From Ganoderma boninense (taxonomy: Eukaryota > Basidiomycota > Agaricomycetes > Polyporales > Polyporaceae): 64,000 bases of DNA. Position 1 is the stretch's first letter; each line of letters starts with the position of its first letter. The stretch spans positions 682,001 through 746,000 of the forward strand of contig CM035305.1 in NCBI GenBank assembly GCA_002900995.3. Reading direction: 5' to 3'. Both the position numbers and the translations under genes were made by a program. The notes beneath the pieces are model-generated. The model had not been told where the DNA came from, did not search any database, and saw only the letters and a program-made list of their open reading frames with translations. Positions 38,146-49,342 of this stretch are shown here, piece by piece.

Positions 38146-41100
38146 ATGCGACTTCGGCACCTTGCTTGTCTCGTGGCAGGGTTCACTCCTTCGCTCGTTT
38201 CAGCTGATGTGCTTAGCCTGTCCAGCTTGCAATGGTCGCTCAGAAATGCAAATGGTTCGATCATTATCCCTGCGAAGGTTCCCTCTCAGGCACATCTGGA
38301 CCTTCTCGATGCCGGTATTATCACAGAACCTCTCTTAGGAATTAATGGTGTGTATCAGTTGCCACTTTGTCTTTGTCAAACGACCCTAACAAGCGTGATG
38401 TAGATTTTACGCAGCGATGGATCGTTAACGATAATTGGACGTACACAGCTGACATCACACCCTTGACACACAACCTCACCAAGGGCCAGACGGCGTTACT
38501 TGTGTTTTATGGTATCGATACAGTCGCGAACATAGTAAGTACACGCGTCATACATGAGTGTTTTGACATTATGGTGAACATTCGTTAGAGCGTCGCGGGA
38601 CATCCGGTAGCGTGGGTCAATAACCAGTTCCGGCAATATGTCTACGACGTGACAAACCTCGTTCGCTCTCCCATTAACCACGATACGAACATTACTGTCG
38701 CCTTCGAGTCGGCTTGGTACTATGGATTGAATGTCACGTCTCGCCCCGACGCGGAAGTTTCTCCCACTGGTGATGTAAGTACCCCCCCCCCCCTTATTAT
38801 AATTACAACAATCTGACTTTCGATGTGGTTGCTTGAGTTTGAGTACGCAGGCGTTCGCCAGTACATTCGCAAGACGCAGTCTGACTTCGGATGGGACTGG
38901 GTAAGCACTTTTCATACGCTATATGCGCATATATTCACTATGTTCCATTCCAACAGGGCCCTGCCTTTGTGCCGAGCGGCATCTTCAAGCCCGCATACCT
39001 TGTTACGCTCTCGCCCAAAGCATCCTCCACGCCTCCTGTCCCAGCCTCTCATCCCCTCCTCGCGTCTACCGGCAGCGTATTCCTCGAAGAGACTTCCGTC
39101 GAGATCTCCAAAGTTGGCCAGACGTCCATAACCCCCGCCGACCAGTCCGCCGACTGGGTCATCAACGTCACCCTCGCCGTCCGCTCTGTAGCTCCGGCCA
39201 AATCGCCCACCATCACTATCGCAATTCCCGAACTGAAGGTGTCCTCGGGGCCTCTGCACGTGGACGCCATTCCCGCCGGGACGGACGCCCCGACGGTCCT
39301 CCGCGCGAGCTTCACCGTGCCCGATCGCGTGCCCCAGCGGTGGTTCCCGCACAACCTCGGCACGCCCCGGCTGTACGACTTCGTCGTCACCCTCGCGCTC
39401 GGCAGGGGCGAGGGGGAGGGGGAGGAAGCGAGCTTCGTGACAAGGAGCGGGTTCCGGACGATCGAGCTCGTGCAGACGCCGTACTCGCAGGAGGAGCTCG
39501 ACGCGCGCGGCATCACGCCAGGGGACCAGTGGCACTTCGCGGTGAACGGGAAGGCGTTCTACACGCTCGGCACGAACATCATACCCTTCGACCCGTTCTA
39601 CGCGCGCATGACGTCCGCGCAGGTGCGCTGGGTGCTCGAGAGCGCGGTGCGCAGCGGGCAGAACATGGTGCGTCGACGTTCGCGTTCTGTCTCTCGTAGG
39701 CTATGTGTTATTGAGGGTGGCGGAGACTGACGCGAAGCCCGTCGGTGCAGCTGCGCGTGTGGGGCGGGGGGATCTACCAGCCGTCGGACGAGCTGACGGG
39801 CGGGTACGACTTCTACGCGGCGTGCGACGAGCTGGGCATCATGGCGTGGTCGGAGCTGATCTTCTCGGACGCGCTGTATCCGATCAATGACTTTCTCCTG
39901 GAGAGCGTCGAGCCCGAGGTCCGGCAGAACGTCAGGCGGATCAATCGCCATCCGAGCAACGCGCAGTGGGCGGGGGGGAACGAGATCGAGGGGATCGTCA
40001 TTGCTGTGAACAGTTCGTTGGCTAACGGGACGCACTATTTGGACGAGGTGAGCTTGATTGCTCCTAATGACTCTGCTGCGGTGCTGAGTCAGGGGTTGTT
40101 GGCAGTTCCAAACCTTGTTTGGGGAGTTCTTGCACGACATTGTATTGGAGGAGGAATCGTCGGTGAGTGACAGTAACTTCATTTCGTAGCTCGAATTTTA
40201 TCTCGGTGTTTGTAGGTCGCGTATACGGATTGTTCGACCACTAGCGGTGTCCTCACTTTAGACCCATACGAGATCAGATATAACAACAAAACCGAAGGGT
40301 ACATCTATGGAAACTCTGGTGAGCTTGTTATGACAAGCATAACTTTCACTGAGCTCAGTGGTTATCACAGAGCGTTACAACTATGACGCCTCCGTCGCGT
40401 TCGATTATAGCACCTATCCCGTCTCGAGGTAAGTAATATTGCGTCGTCGCGCGGCTGCATTCTAACGCATACACAAAGGTTCGTGAACGAGTTTGGCTTC
40501 CACTCCATGCCGTCGTTCTACAGTTGGGAAGAGGTGCTCCTTGACGCCGAGGACTTCTCCTTCAACTCGACTGTCGTCGCGTCCCGCGATCACCACCCGC
40601 CCGCCGGCTCGCTCGCCTTCCCGAACCCCAACGCGAACCAAGGCCAGGCGCAGATGACGCAAGGCGTCGAGCTCTTCCTGCCCACACCCAACACCACAGA
40701 CACGAACCAGACGTTCGCGCAGTGGTGCTGGTCCACGCAGGTCTTCCAGTCCATGAACATGCTCTCCGAGATCGCGTGGTACCGCCGCGGCGCGGGTCAG
40801 GGCGAGAACAACCTCGGAGCGCTCGTCTGGCAGCTGAACGACATCTGGCAGGGCGCGTCATGGTCGTCGATCGAGTACTCGGGCCGCTGGAAGGTCCTCC
40901 AGTACGGACTCACAAATATATACTCGCCCATCACGATATACCCGTTCTGGTACGCGGACAACGAGACGCTCCAGGTGCTCGTCACGTCCGACAGATGGGA
41001 GACGGTGCGCGGCACGGCGCAGCTGACGTGGTATGACTGGCGCGGGGAGGCGGTCGGCTCAGGCCTGAGGGTCGAGTTCGAGGTCCCCAGCTTGAACAAC

Positions 41101-41657
41101 TCGGTCGTGTATGAGGCGTCGGGCCTCGGTGCGATCCTCCCCACTGGGAGGGCGGCGGAGGACGTGTTCTGGCTGTTGAACGTCTCGGCGGAGGTAGATG
41201 GCAAGACGATCACGCAGGAGTCTTATGTGAATGTGTTTGAAGTTTGGATCGGAGGTAGATCAACATTTCTGACATGGTTCAACGATAGTTCACGCCGACC
41301 AGCCTCGCGTCCGCCAACCTCGTCGATCCTAAGATCGAGGTCAGGTCTGGCAAAGACCTCACGTTTACACTCTCCGCGAAGGGCGGCGTTGGGGCCTACG
41401 CGTGGCTGGATCACCCTGCGGGCACTGTTGGCTACTTCCAGGATGACTCGACGGCTCTGCCTGCGAACGGCTTCTATCTCATCCCTGGGATCAATCGTAC
41501 CTGTGAGTCTCTCGCACTTGTTTTGAAGTGGGTAAAGTGCTGATTGATTGTGCCATGTGCAGTGAAATTCATCCTCAACCCTTCGCTTTCAAAGGTGGCG
41601 CATCCCGATCCCGCGGACTTCGTGGTGAGGTCGGTGTGGAATAACACGCACTTGTAG
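38146..41657 (+). CDS. Secreted beta-mannosidase (GH2)
   Basis: Releases terminal beta-1,4-linked mannose from manno-oligosaccharides and N-glycans, completing mannan breakdown outside the cell. The signal peptide is MRLRHLACLVAGFTPSLVSA. Twelve exons: 38146-38347, 38404-38534, 38589-38774, about 38838-38900, 38957-39667, 39751-40047, 40106-40162, 40216-40318, 40371-40428, 40479-about 41241, 41289-41502 and 41563-41657. Family marks in order are TQRWIVNDNWTYTADI and RKTQSDFGWDWGPAF (sugar-binding and Ig-like parts of GH2), LRVWGGGIYQPSDE, AGGNEIEG with the acid/base Glu, and FVNEFGFHSMPS with the nucleophile Glu. Several N-glycosylation sequons are visible. The start of exon 4 and the donor at 41242 are the least certain junctions. 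The frame is otherwise open and the gene looks functional. Confidence 0.93.
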
Positions 41658-41826
41658 AAGAGCGGCGTCCAAAACAGTGTTGTAGAATGTGGTGCTGTGT
41701 TCAGATAATTATCAACGTATACATACTAGAAATTCAGACATATATCCCTGGGACGTATGACCACACTAGGTCACTGCACTGGCGCGACTCGGTGTAGGAA
41801 CTCTACCGAGCACGACGCGCTCTTTG

Positions 41827-43672
41827 TTACCTCGGAATACTCCTTCCCGCCATCCAGCATCGCTCCTGCTCCCTCACCAGAGCGAACGCCCGCACTGACC
41901 GCCCCACAGTACTCCACCTCCAGTACAACTTGTCCATCTCGCGGAGGTCCTCCCACTCCAGCCTGTCCGTGTGGACGTTCGAGTGGATCAGGTACTCCGT
42001 GTGCCGCAGCTTCGGGAACCACGCCGACAGCACCGCAGACACCGCCTCCTTGTCCTCCGCCCTGAGCCGTGCACGCCCGACCCCAAGGAGCTGGAGCGGG
42101 CACACGCGCTTCCTGCCGTCGCGAGCACGGTCGAGACTGGGATAGCCAGCCGGCTCGGCGCGCGGCGGGCTGGTTCTCCACGCGGCGTCGATGGCCCGCG
42201 CGTCGACGTCGGCCAGCGCGATGGTGATGGTGTCGATAGAGCGTAGCGCGGCAAGCGGCGCGAGGCCCGCGAGGGTGACGCGCGTGGCAAACGGGCGCGA
42301 CGAAGCCCCCGGACAGAGCTTCGCGGTGCTGAGGTGCGGCCACGCCTGCGCGAGCTCGGCGACCGCGCGGTCGTCGAGCGACGCGTAGCACGTGCCATCC
42401 AGCACGATGCGCTCGAGCGCGCGCAGGGAGAAGAGCGGGCGGAGGTCGTCCGGGGCGAGCGCGGCGGGCGCGGAGGACGGGTCTGGGGCGGAGGAGGAGC
42501 TCGGGGCCTTGAATACGCGCCGCAGCGGGGAGGCGGGGCCGCGGCTGCCCAGCCCGGGCCCGAAGACGAGGTTCTTGAGCGAGCGGTGCTGGGAGAGCGC
42601 GGTGCAGAGGCGGGCGATGGCGCTTGGGGGCGCGCGGTCGTGGGCGAGAGCCGTGACGTCGTCGAGGGTGGGAGAGTGGATGGCTTCGATGATGCGCGTG
42701 CAGGTCTCGAGACGGTCGGCGTGGATCACGAGTTCGCGAAGGGCGGGAAAACTCTGGGAGTTGGAATGCTGAACTATGAGCGCGTCGTCAAGAGCGGATG
42801 CTGGGAGGTGGATGTTGGCTTTCAGGAGACGCAGGGAGGGGAGGAAAGCCAGGTGCTTGAGTGCATTAGCTTCGAGCGGGGTCGTGAGGGCTTGGAGAGA
42901 CCACAGGTGGTTCCAACTGAGGATGGCCGCTGCGAGTGGGTCTCCCGCGTAGAAGGCGAAGGGCAGCGTATCAAGCCTGAAGTTGAGTATGTTCGGACAG
43001 TGTCGCCGAAGATGGGTGAGGAGCTCGAGCAGGGGCTGAGCTTCGCTCTGCTCCGGGCCGGGGGTCGTCGGCTCGTCGGCGTGCAGGGATAACTGTTCGT
43101 CGTCTCCGCCGTGAACAGACAGGTCGAAGTTGCACATTGCAGGGCCAAGAAATATATGGAAGGGGTCTGCAAGGCATATCCCTTCGAAGTTTCGCTCCCG
43201 ACAGATTAACATGTGGAGGTTCGGAAGGGACTCTGCGCAATGTTTCTCGAAGGCATTCCATATTGAGTTTGACAAGGTACCCCTCCTGCGGGGAAACCAA
43301 GGTTCGCTAATAATGCGAACTAGCGGAGAGTAGGCATGAAATCTTGTAAAATCGCTCGCGACCAGTTGGCGGCTGTGGGTCTGTTCAGGCGTGGTAAGAA
43401 CATGGAACTTACGTCAGAAAGCCTTCAGCACTCACATACGTTCGTGACTCGCACATGAGATTGGGGTCCCCCGTGTCCGAGTAAGTCCACGCATCCGAGG
43501 GGAGTGTATGAATAAACGTAGCGAACGACGGCAGGGTGTGCCATATCCTCTGCACGGCAGCAGAGGAAAGAGCCCTACTACTCGTTGACAAGTTCGTTAA
43601 GTCGGCTGTTTCGCAGAAGCAGCATATCAGAGTCAGTAGGTGAGGCGGGAGAATTGAGATGTGAACAGCCAT
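41827..43672 (-). CDS. F-box protein with leucine-rich C-terminal region
   Basis: Two exons (43413-43672, 41827-43372) give 601 residues. The junction ...SAEGFLT|RQLVASDFTRFHAYSP keeps phase. The N-terminal about 50 residues (ILPPHLLTLICCFCETADLTNLS, ALSSAAVQRIWHTLPSFATF) have the F-box-like layout widespread in agaricomycetes, where such proteins select substrates for SCF ubiquitin ligases. The rest is a series of irregular leucine-rich segments (LRLLKANIHLPASALDD, FSLRALERIVLDGTCYASLDD, LAALRSIDTITIALADVD). A Pro/Ser/Ala-rich stretch (APSSSSAPDPSSAPAALAP) interrupts them. Its sequence differs from the tandem F-box genes at 47090-53187, so it is not a recent copy of those. The substrate is unknown. 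Confidence 0.82.
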
Positions 43673-45138
43673 CCAAGTAGCAAGTCCCCGAAGGTCTCCG
43701 ACCACTCCGACGTCCGGTTCGAGAGCGATTCCAGTCCCGTCGCTGGTCGAAGTCGAAGGGAGACAAGCTGGAGAGGATTACCCGGCGCAGCCGCTGGGGC
43801 GTGGCGGACAACCAAATTCGAATTCCGCGCGGCGGAGCAGAACCTTGAAATATTCGCAGTCTTAGATCCAAGCATATGCACTTCTTGAAAGGGATATTCT
43901 TACCGAGTACTGCAGTAACAGCCTTGTAACATCTTGCCAGGAGTTTACATGTTTGGGTAGCGGTGAGGGGCTCAGCGGCCCAAACCACACGGAACAGTCC
44001 GCATTACGTAAGTTGGCACTCCGCAAAGGGTTGTCAGCGCCTTTCTGCTCTGCTCTCAACCCTCATCGCACCCTTTTCTTTCTTGGATTGCTCTCTGCTT
44101 CACCCGTGGCATAGCCTGGCAGCTGGTCGACATCTCTCTTTCTTCGCCTTGCATGGACCACTGCTCCAACCTGTTCACATATCAGTATTGCGACTTAACG
44201 ACAAACTTCCAAGTCCAAAAACTGCGAAACAGACGAAATGATACTGAGACTCAATATCTAATCAGCCATGATAGCTATATCAGAGCAATCGCATAGAGCC
44301 AAGTCCATATATTGGCCTTAGAGTACACCCTGGAATCGTGACCCTATCATCACGTTTCAGGTATGTTCAATATTTGCCCAGCAATGCCGTCCTCTTGAGT
44401 GGCCTCGGATCGGTACTCCAGTGCGGTTCAGGCTGGTTGGTGTTACGATCTCGCGATCTTTCGGAACCCTTGGTTGCTGGTGTGAGTCATCCGCTCACTA
44501 TATGCGCGGCTGTGTCGTAGAGACATGTCCAGATATGGCACATGCGGTCGATGGTTCTCAATCCGGACATCTCTATTCGTTTTCTTCTGTCCTTGCGATG
44601 GTCTTCTGATTTTACCAAACGATGCATGGCCGTTCCAAAAAGCGTAAAGGGAAACAAAATTGTGGGTGTTTCGCGACAGGCACGATTGCCACAGCGAGCT
44701 GACTCGAGATGACTTACCATCCAGGATATGCAGTCCGCAGCCGCATTCATGACCCTTGGGGCTGTTACCTGACACTGCGCCCTATGAAAGAGCCGCTGCG
44801 GATATACCCGCATATAGGTGGTCGCGATCCCTTTGCCTTCGCGCTTATAGGGATCGGCATTGAGAACTGGCCTGCGGTGCGGAGGACACGTCGGGCCTGC
44901 TCTGCTTGGGGCTCCAAGCGCCCCTCCGAGAACAGGTTATAACATCGGATGGCTCGCTGGGCGTGCGGGTGTGCTCCCTTGTATGGGGCCCCCCTCCCAG
45001 TTCCAAGTCCACGTCGACGACTGAGGCCCTTGCGGACCTGAAACCGTATAAAAGGAGCGCGTTTTCGAACTTAGGCCCCACTCCCTCGTCGTTGCTCCTC
45101 GTACTCTGCATCATCGCTCATTGCGTAGCCTTTCCACT
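43673..45138. promoter_or_regulatory. Divergent intergenic region, with TATA box for kinase at 45047
   Basis: About 1.5 kb with no supported gene. TATAAAAGG at 45047-45055 is about 85-90 nt upstream of the kinase ATG at 45139 and matches the motif upstream of its paralogue. Confidence 0.55.
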
Positions 45139-46613
45139 ATGCCCGTCACTTCTCCGTCGACAATATCTCTCCATGCCCGTTCGTTCCCCGATTTCACCGG
45201 CGACAAGGTCAATGGTCGCTACGAACTTGTCCGTCTTCTCGGAACTGGCACCTTTGGTGCCGTATACAAGGCAATAGACCACGATGCGGACTGCCAATTC
45301 GTTGCCGTGAAGGTCTTGCGCAAAGCCGGTCGCAGTGACGCGGAGCTGGCCGTTGTCAAACGCGAGGTCTTGTTGCACACTGTCGTCAGCGGGATCAAGG
45401 GCGTCGTCGGCCTATTAGATGCCTTCGACGACGACCAGTGGTGCTACATGGTCCTGGAATTCTACCCGGGTGGCGACCTGTTTGGGCATATCGTGGACAA
45501 GGAGAGCTACTTCGGGAACGACGAACTTCTCCGGCAGGCGTTCATCTCCCTAATCGATGCCGTCCAGGCGTGTCACGACGGGGAGATCGCCCACCGCGAT
45601 CTCAAGCCTGAGAACATTCTGACCAACGAGGACGGCTCCGAGCTCTACTTGGCGGATTTCGGCCTTGCCGCGAATGCGAAGATGGTTAGCGACTTCGGTA
45701 GCGGAACGCACATCTACATGAGTCCTGGTGAGTCCTCCTGCTTCTCGCATTTGACTCCGCGGCTCATCTCCCTCTCGCAGAATGTCTCGGAGAAACGACT
45801 GGCATGCAGCCATACGACCCATTCCTCAGCGACATCTGGGCTCTAGGCGTAGTCCTCCTCAACATGATCTCGATGTCGCACCCGTGGAACCAGGCGACGG
45901 CTGCGGATTCGCATTTCCGCCAGTTCCTCAAGGACCCGGACTTCCTCTACAACGCCTTCCCTCTCTCCCTTGAAGCCCATACCATCATCCGCGCCACGCT
46001 CGAACTGAACCCTGCACAGCGAATCAGCCTCCCCGAGCTCCGCGAGGCGGTCCTCTCGCTCGACACGTTCTTCCGCCCCATGTACGGAGTCGGGCCCGAC
46101 TACGAGTACCGCTGCGCCGCACAGGCCGCACAGGACGCCCAGCCCACCGCGACCCCCGGGTGCTGGGACTCGCTGTTCGCTATACGGCCGAAGTCCGTGC
46201 CCGGGCCGACGCCGCTGGACGCACTCAACCTCTATGCCGCGCTTCCGTGCACCGTGACGACCTCCGATCGGGCTGTCCGGCATCGTTCGGCCGACTCAGC
46301 CTTCGACGCTGCGAATGCTACACCCCCGCCACGGCCGGACACGCCCGCTTGCAGCTCGTGCTTCTGCCTGTGGTCGTGCCCGAGCTGCTGCTCGACGTCG
46401 CGCGCGTCGTCCTCGGACGTATCGAGCGAGGAGGAGCTGGTCACCCCGGACGGGAGCGCGGGCGCAACTGCCGTTCCTTCGAAGCTGGAGATGTGGGAGG
46501 AGATGATGATGGAGGCGTTTCAGGAGGAGGCGCGTGCTGAGTCTGAACACACTGGCTGGCGGAAGGGCTGCAGCCGTGCGGTGCGTGTAGTGGCTCGCGC
46601 TCGCTCAAACTAG
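45139..46613 (+). CDS. Ser/Thr protein kinase, Ran1/Ksp1-like (paralogue)
   Basis: Two exons (45139-45727, 45781-46613) give 473 residues. The intron falls in the activation segment at the same codon and phase (MSPG|EC) as in the kinase at 17741-19391, so the two genes descend from a duplication. All kinase motifs are present: LLGTGTFGAVYK, VAVK with Lys58, HRDLKPEN (Asp154), DFG (173-175), and SDIWALGVVLLNMISMSHPW. Identity with the first copy is high across the kinase domain. The tails differ: this one is shorter, Cys-rich in the middle (CSSCFCLWSCPSCCS) and lacks the Gln/Tyr repeat. The Cys-rich patch could bind metal or be lipid-modified, which is a guess. A TATAAAAGG box precedes it. Confidence 0.93.
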
Positions 46614-47089
46614 AGGCAAGGACGGTCCTTCTGCTCTGCCTTTTCCCTCTCAAGGCTCATCGGATGCGGCAGTCCCATCCCGCCCACGCGTGGCCGCGTC
46701 TATGGTTCTCATTTTATTTCTCTGACCTCACCCGGACGAATTGTGGACACTTCGCCCGGTTACCAGCCGTACGGACGATGCCGACGTCGTTTCCTCGGAC
46801 ATTTCAGCTGCAATGTATACTACGCAATGTATCACTACATCAAACCATGACCATTGTATAGATATCATAGAGTTAATCCGAACATGGGTGAGAGGTTGGA
46901 AGGAGAGATCGAGGGTCGAGAAGGGAAGTATGCGTGCCCAGGTAACGGAGGAGGAATATAGCAATCGCTGGCTTGGATTGCAAGCCATTGGAGAGATTAC
47001 ACACGGCTTCCGGTACACAACAGATCACAGAGATACCTGCAAGGTTGGCTGGATTGGATGGGATTGGCGGGCTTGCAACTTGAGCGCAC
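46614..47089. other. Convergent intergenic region
   Basis: About 480 bp between the kinase (+) and F-box gene (-) 3' ends. No gene or repeat was recognised. Confidence 0.5.
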
Positions 47090-48787
47090 CTATTCGTTTA
47101 CCCGTCTGTGCCGCCAGGGCTTCCAGATGATCTCGCTATACTCCAGCTCCTCAACCAGCCCCCTCACGTCCTCCTGAAACACCTCGCGAAACTTCGAGGT
47201 CTCGTTCCACAGCTGCTCCTCGAATCCAAGATACAGCTGAAGCTTCTTGAGGCGCACACAACCAGCGTCTGCCCGAGCACCCAGCGTCCCACGCACGTTG
47301 TCGAAAAGCTCCGGGGTTGCAGAGAACCTGGAGCTGGAAGCAAGCAAATCGTCTATCACGATCTCCGACAGAGAAGGACAGCACACCGCCCTGCGGCCGT
47401 GCCCTGAATCCGAGTCCAGCGAGGACGCCGTCGCAGGGGAGAGCCCGAGCCAGAGGTGATTGAACGTGCTTCCCCCCTGGACACGCAGCGTGCGCAGGCT
47501 CACGAACGCCTCGAACACGCGCTGCCATGTCTCTATCTCGATCCGGTCGAGCCAGCCTTCGACCTCGAGCGTGTCCACGGCGGCGACGGAGAAGCGGTTC
47601 AGGACCGCGATGAGGTTGTGTTCGATGGACGTGTCCAGCCTATCTTGTTGCCCCCGTTGCCCCTTCCCATAATCGACGGAGAACTGCGCGGCACCGTCGG
47701 GCCCGCCACGGAGGGACACTTCGACGGGATGCCCATCCCAGCAGCTCACGGACACGGAGCTAAGCGAAGCGAGGAACGGGATGCGTAGCTGCGGGTCGGG
47801 GGCGAGGATGCGCGTGAAGAGGAGGCCGAGCTCCTCCTCGCTGTAGTGGTCGTCCTCGTAGCCGTAGCCGTCGTCATCGTCATCGTCGAAGCAAGTCGTG
47901 AGCTCCACTGTGGTAGCCTGGGGAGCGTGTAAGGCAGCGAGGAAGTAGAGGAGGCACACGCGTTGACCCTCGAGCACCACGCTCTGCAGCGAAGGGAGGA
48001 CGAGCGGCGGCACACGGCTCAGACTGCCCATCTGAGCTTCAGAGGCTTCGAGCTCTTCGATGAATGGGTCAAAAAATCCCTCGTCTAGGCACAAATATTC
48101 GAGGCCGAGACATTGGCCCAATACGTCGAGAAAATCGTCGTAGGAACTCGCCCATTTGGTTCCGAGTCGAAGGACGAGACTGCGTAGGGGTGTATATACT
48201 GCGATTTCGCGAGGGGGGATGCAGCTCGAAAGGTTGAGAGAAGTAAGGCGAGGGACGAGGTCGTGAGTGAGCGGTACATCGAGGATTTCGTCCACGTAGC
48301 ATGGACCGTGGAGTAGCAAGGCTTCGAGTACAGGCATAGGCCTAGTGAGTAACGAGGACAGGCCCTCGAGGTCGTGCTTGCTTGTAACGGCGCGATGGAT
48401 ATGGAAAGCCATGATAGTGGACGCATGCTGGCAGAGCGTCGCAAACGTCGTTTCGGGGACGGTCGGCTGCCAGATGTCCACAGTGACTGGCATGCCAGCG
48501 CAACGCGCCAGGCAGAGTTCCAGCCATTTCGGACTGGGAATGACACTAATCTCCTGCCAGAATTGGGGTGTCGAGCAGATGATGTCTTGCCAGCGACGGC
48601 AGACGAGCCTGTACGGCGCCGTCCAGTCGGTGTACCAGGGGATCCCACTTTCGCAATCAAGGTCGTAGACGATCTCAATTATTTGTATGATAAGCTCTGA
48701 AGGCAGGTCGCCGATAAATTTTACGCCGTCCGAGGGCCCGTGGCCCTCTGCTTGGGGCTGACCATATGCATCGCCGGGAGACTCCAT
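47090..48787 (-). CDS. F-box/LRR-like protein, tandem copy 1
   Basis: Single exon of 565 residues starting MESPGDAYGQ. This start aligns with the other two copies, while an in-frame extension to 48859 lacks a counterpart. The F-box-like module is FIGDLPSELIIQIIEIVYDL, then LVCRRWQDIICSTPQFWQEI. Irregular leucine-rich repeats follow (LVPRLTSLNLSSCIPPREIAVY, LGLEYLCLDEGFF, LEVEGWLDRIEIETWQRVF), with an acidic insert (DDDDDDGYGYEDDHYSEEE) that the others lack. The C-terminus (VRLKKLQLYLGFEEQLW) is shared with copies 2 and 3. A role as an SCF ubiquitin-ligase receptor is inferred from the family. The ligand or substrate is unknown. Confidence 0.85.
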   Translation of the reverse strand: MESPGDAYGQPQAEGHGPSDGVKFIGDLPSELIIQIIEIVYDLDCESGIPWYTDWTAPYRLVCRRWQDIICSTPQFWQEISVIPSPKWLELCLARCAGMPVTVDIWQPTVPETTFATLCQHASTIMAFHIHRAVTSKHDLEGLSSLLTRPMPVLEALLLHGPCYVDEILDVPLTHDLVPRLTSLNLSSCIPPREIAVYTPLRSLVLRLGTKWASSYDDFLDVLGQCLGLEYLCLDEGFFDPFIEELEASEAQMGSLSRVPPLVLPSLQSVVLEGQRVCLLYFLAALHAPQATTVELTTCFDDDDDDGYGYEDDHYSEEELGLLFTRILAPDPQLRIPFLASLSSVSVSCWDGHPVEVSLRGGPDGAAQFSVDYGKGQRGQQDRLDTSIEHNLIAVLNRFSVAAVDTLEVEGWLDRIEIETWQRVFEAFVSLRTLRVQGGSTFNHLWLGLSPATASSLDSDSGHGRRAVCCPSLSEIVIDDLLASSSRFSATPELFDNVRGTLGARADAGCVRLKKLQLYLGFEEQLWNETSKFREVFQEDVRGLVEELEYSEIIWKPWRHRRVNE

Positions 48788-49342
48788 TCCGTGCGCCGGC
48801 AGATGTATGCCCTCGTATTCGTCAGGTTGAATCAAGATCCGTACTAGTAAATAAATCAAGTGTTAGTGAAGCTCATGAGGGTAAATCGTCGACTGAAACT
48901 GCACTCAACGGTGAGTGGCAGCGACTCGGATGCCAGTGGTAGGACGTGGTACAAGCTGAGAAGGCTCAGTGTCCTGCCAGTGTGGAGTTGTGGAGATCCC
49001 CAGCCTACCACCACGGGAGGCAGTTTCAGTGTGTGTTACAGTAATCGTAGAAAGGAATGAAGTATACTACATACTCTTCCCCCAAGTGGTGGTCGCTAGA
49101 TGATGACAAGTACTAGATCTAGAGGCCAGTAGACGAAGTCATAAGCGGATCCGGATAACGCACGGATAATGCCGGCACCTCTCACGTTGAGTTAGATTTA
49201 ATGGCTTATTCAGATCGCTTCAGCCGCATGTTATACTCTATAGTACCAATTCAAATCAACAAAACCATTGTATAAATATAATGTAATCCGACTATACTTA
49301 GACACATTATGCCCAACCATAGACATATTATGCAGTCCCGTC
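48788..49342. other. Spacer between F-box copies 1 and 2
   Basis: About 555 bp. It contains the promoter of copy 1 and the 3' UTR of copy 2, and is AT-richer than the genes. No gene was recognised. Confidence 0.5.

Noticed and set aside
38777..38790. Long C run in a mannosidase intron as a possible frame break
   Set aside because: It lies inside an intron, so its length does not affect coding.
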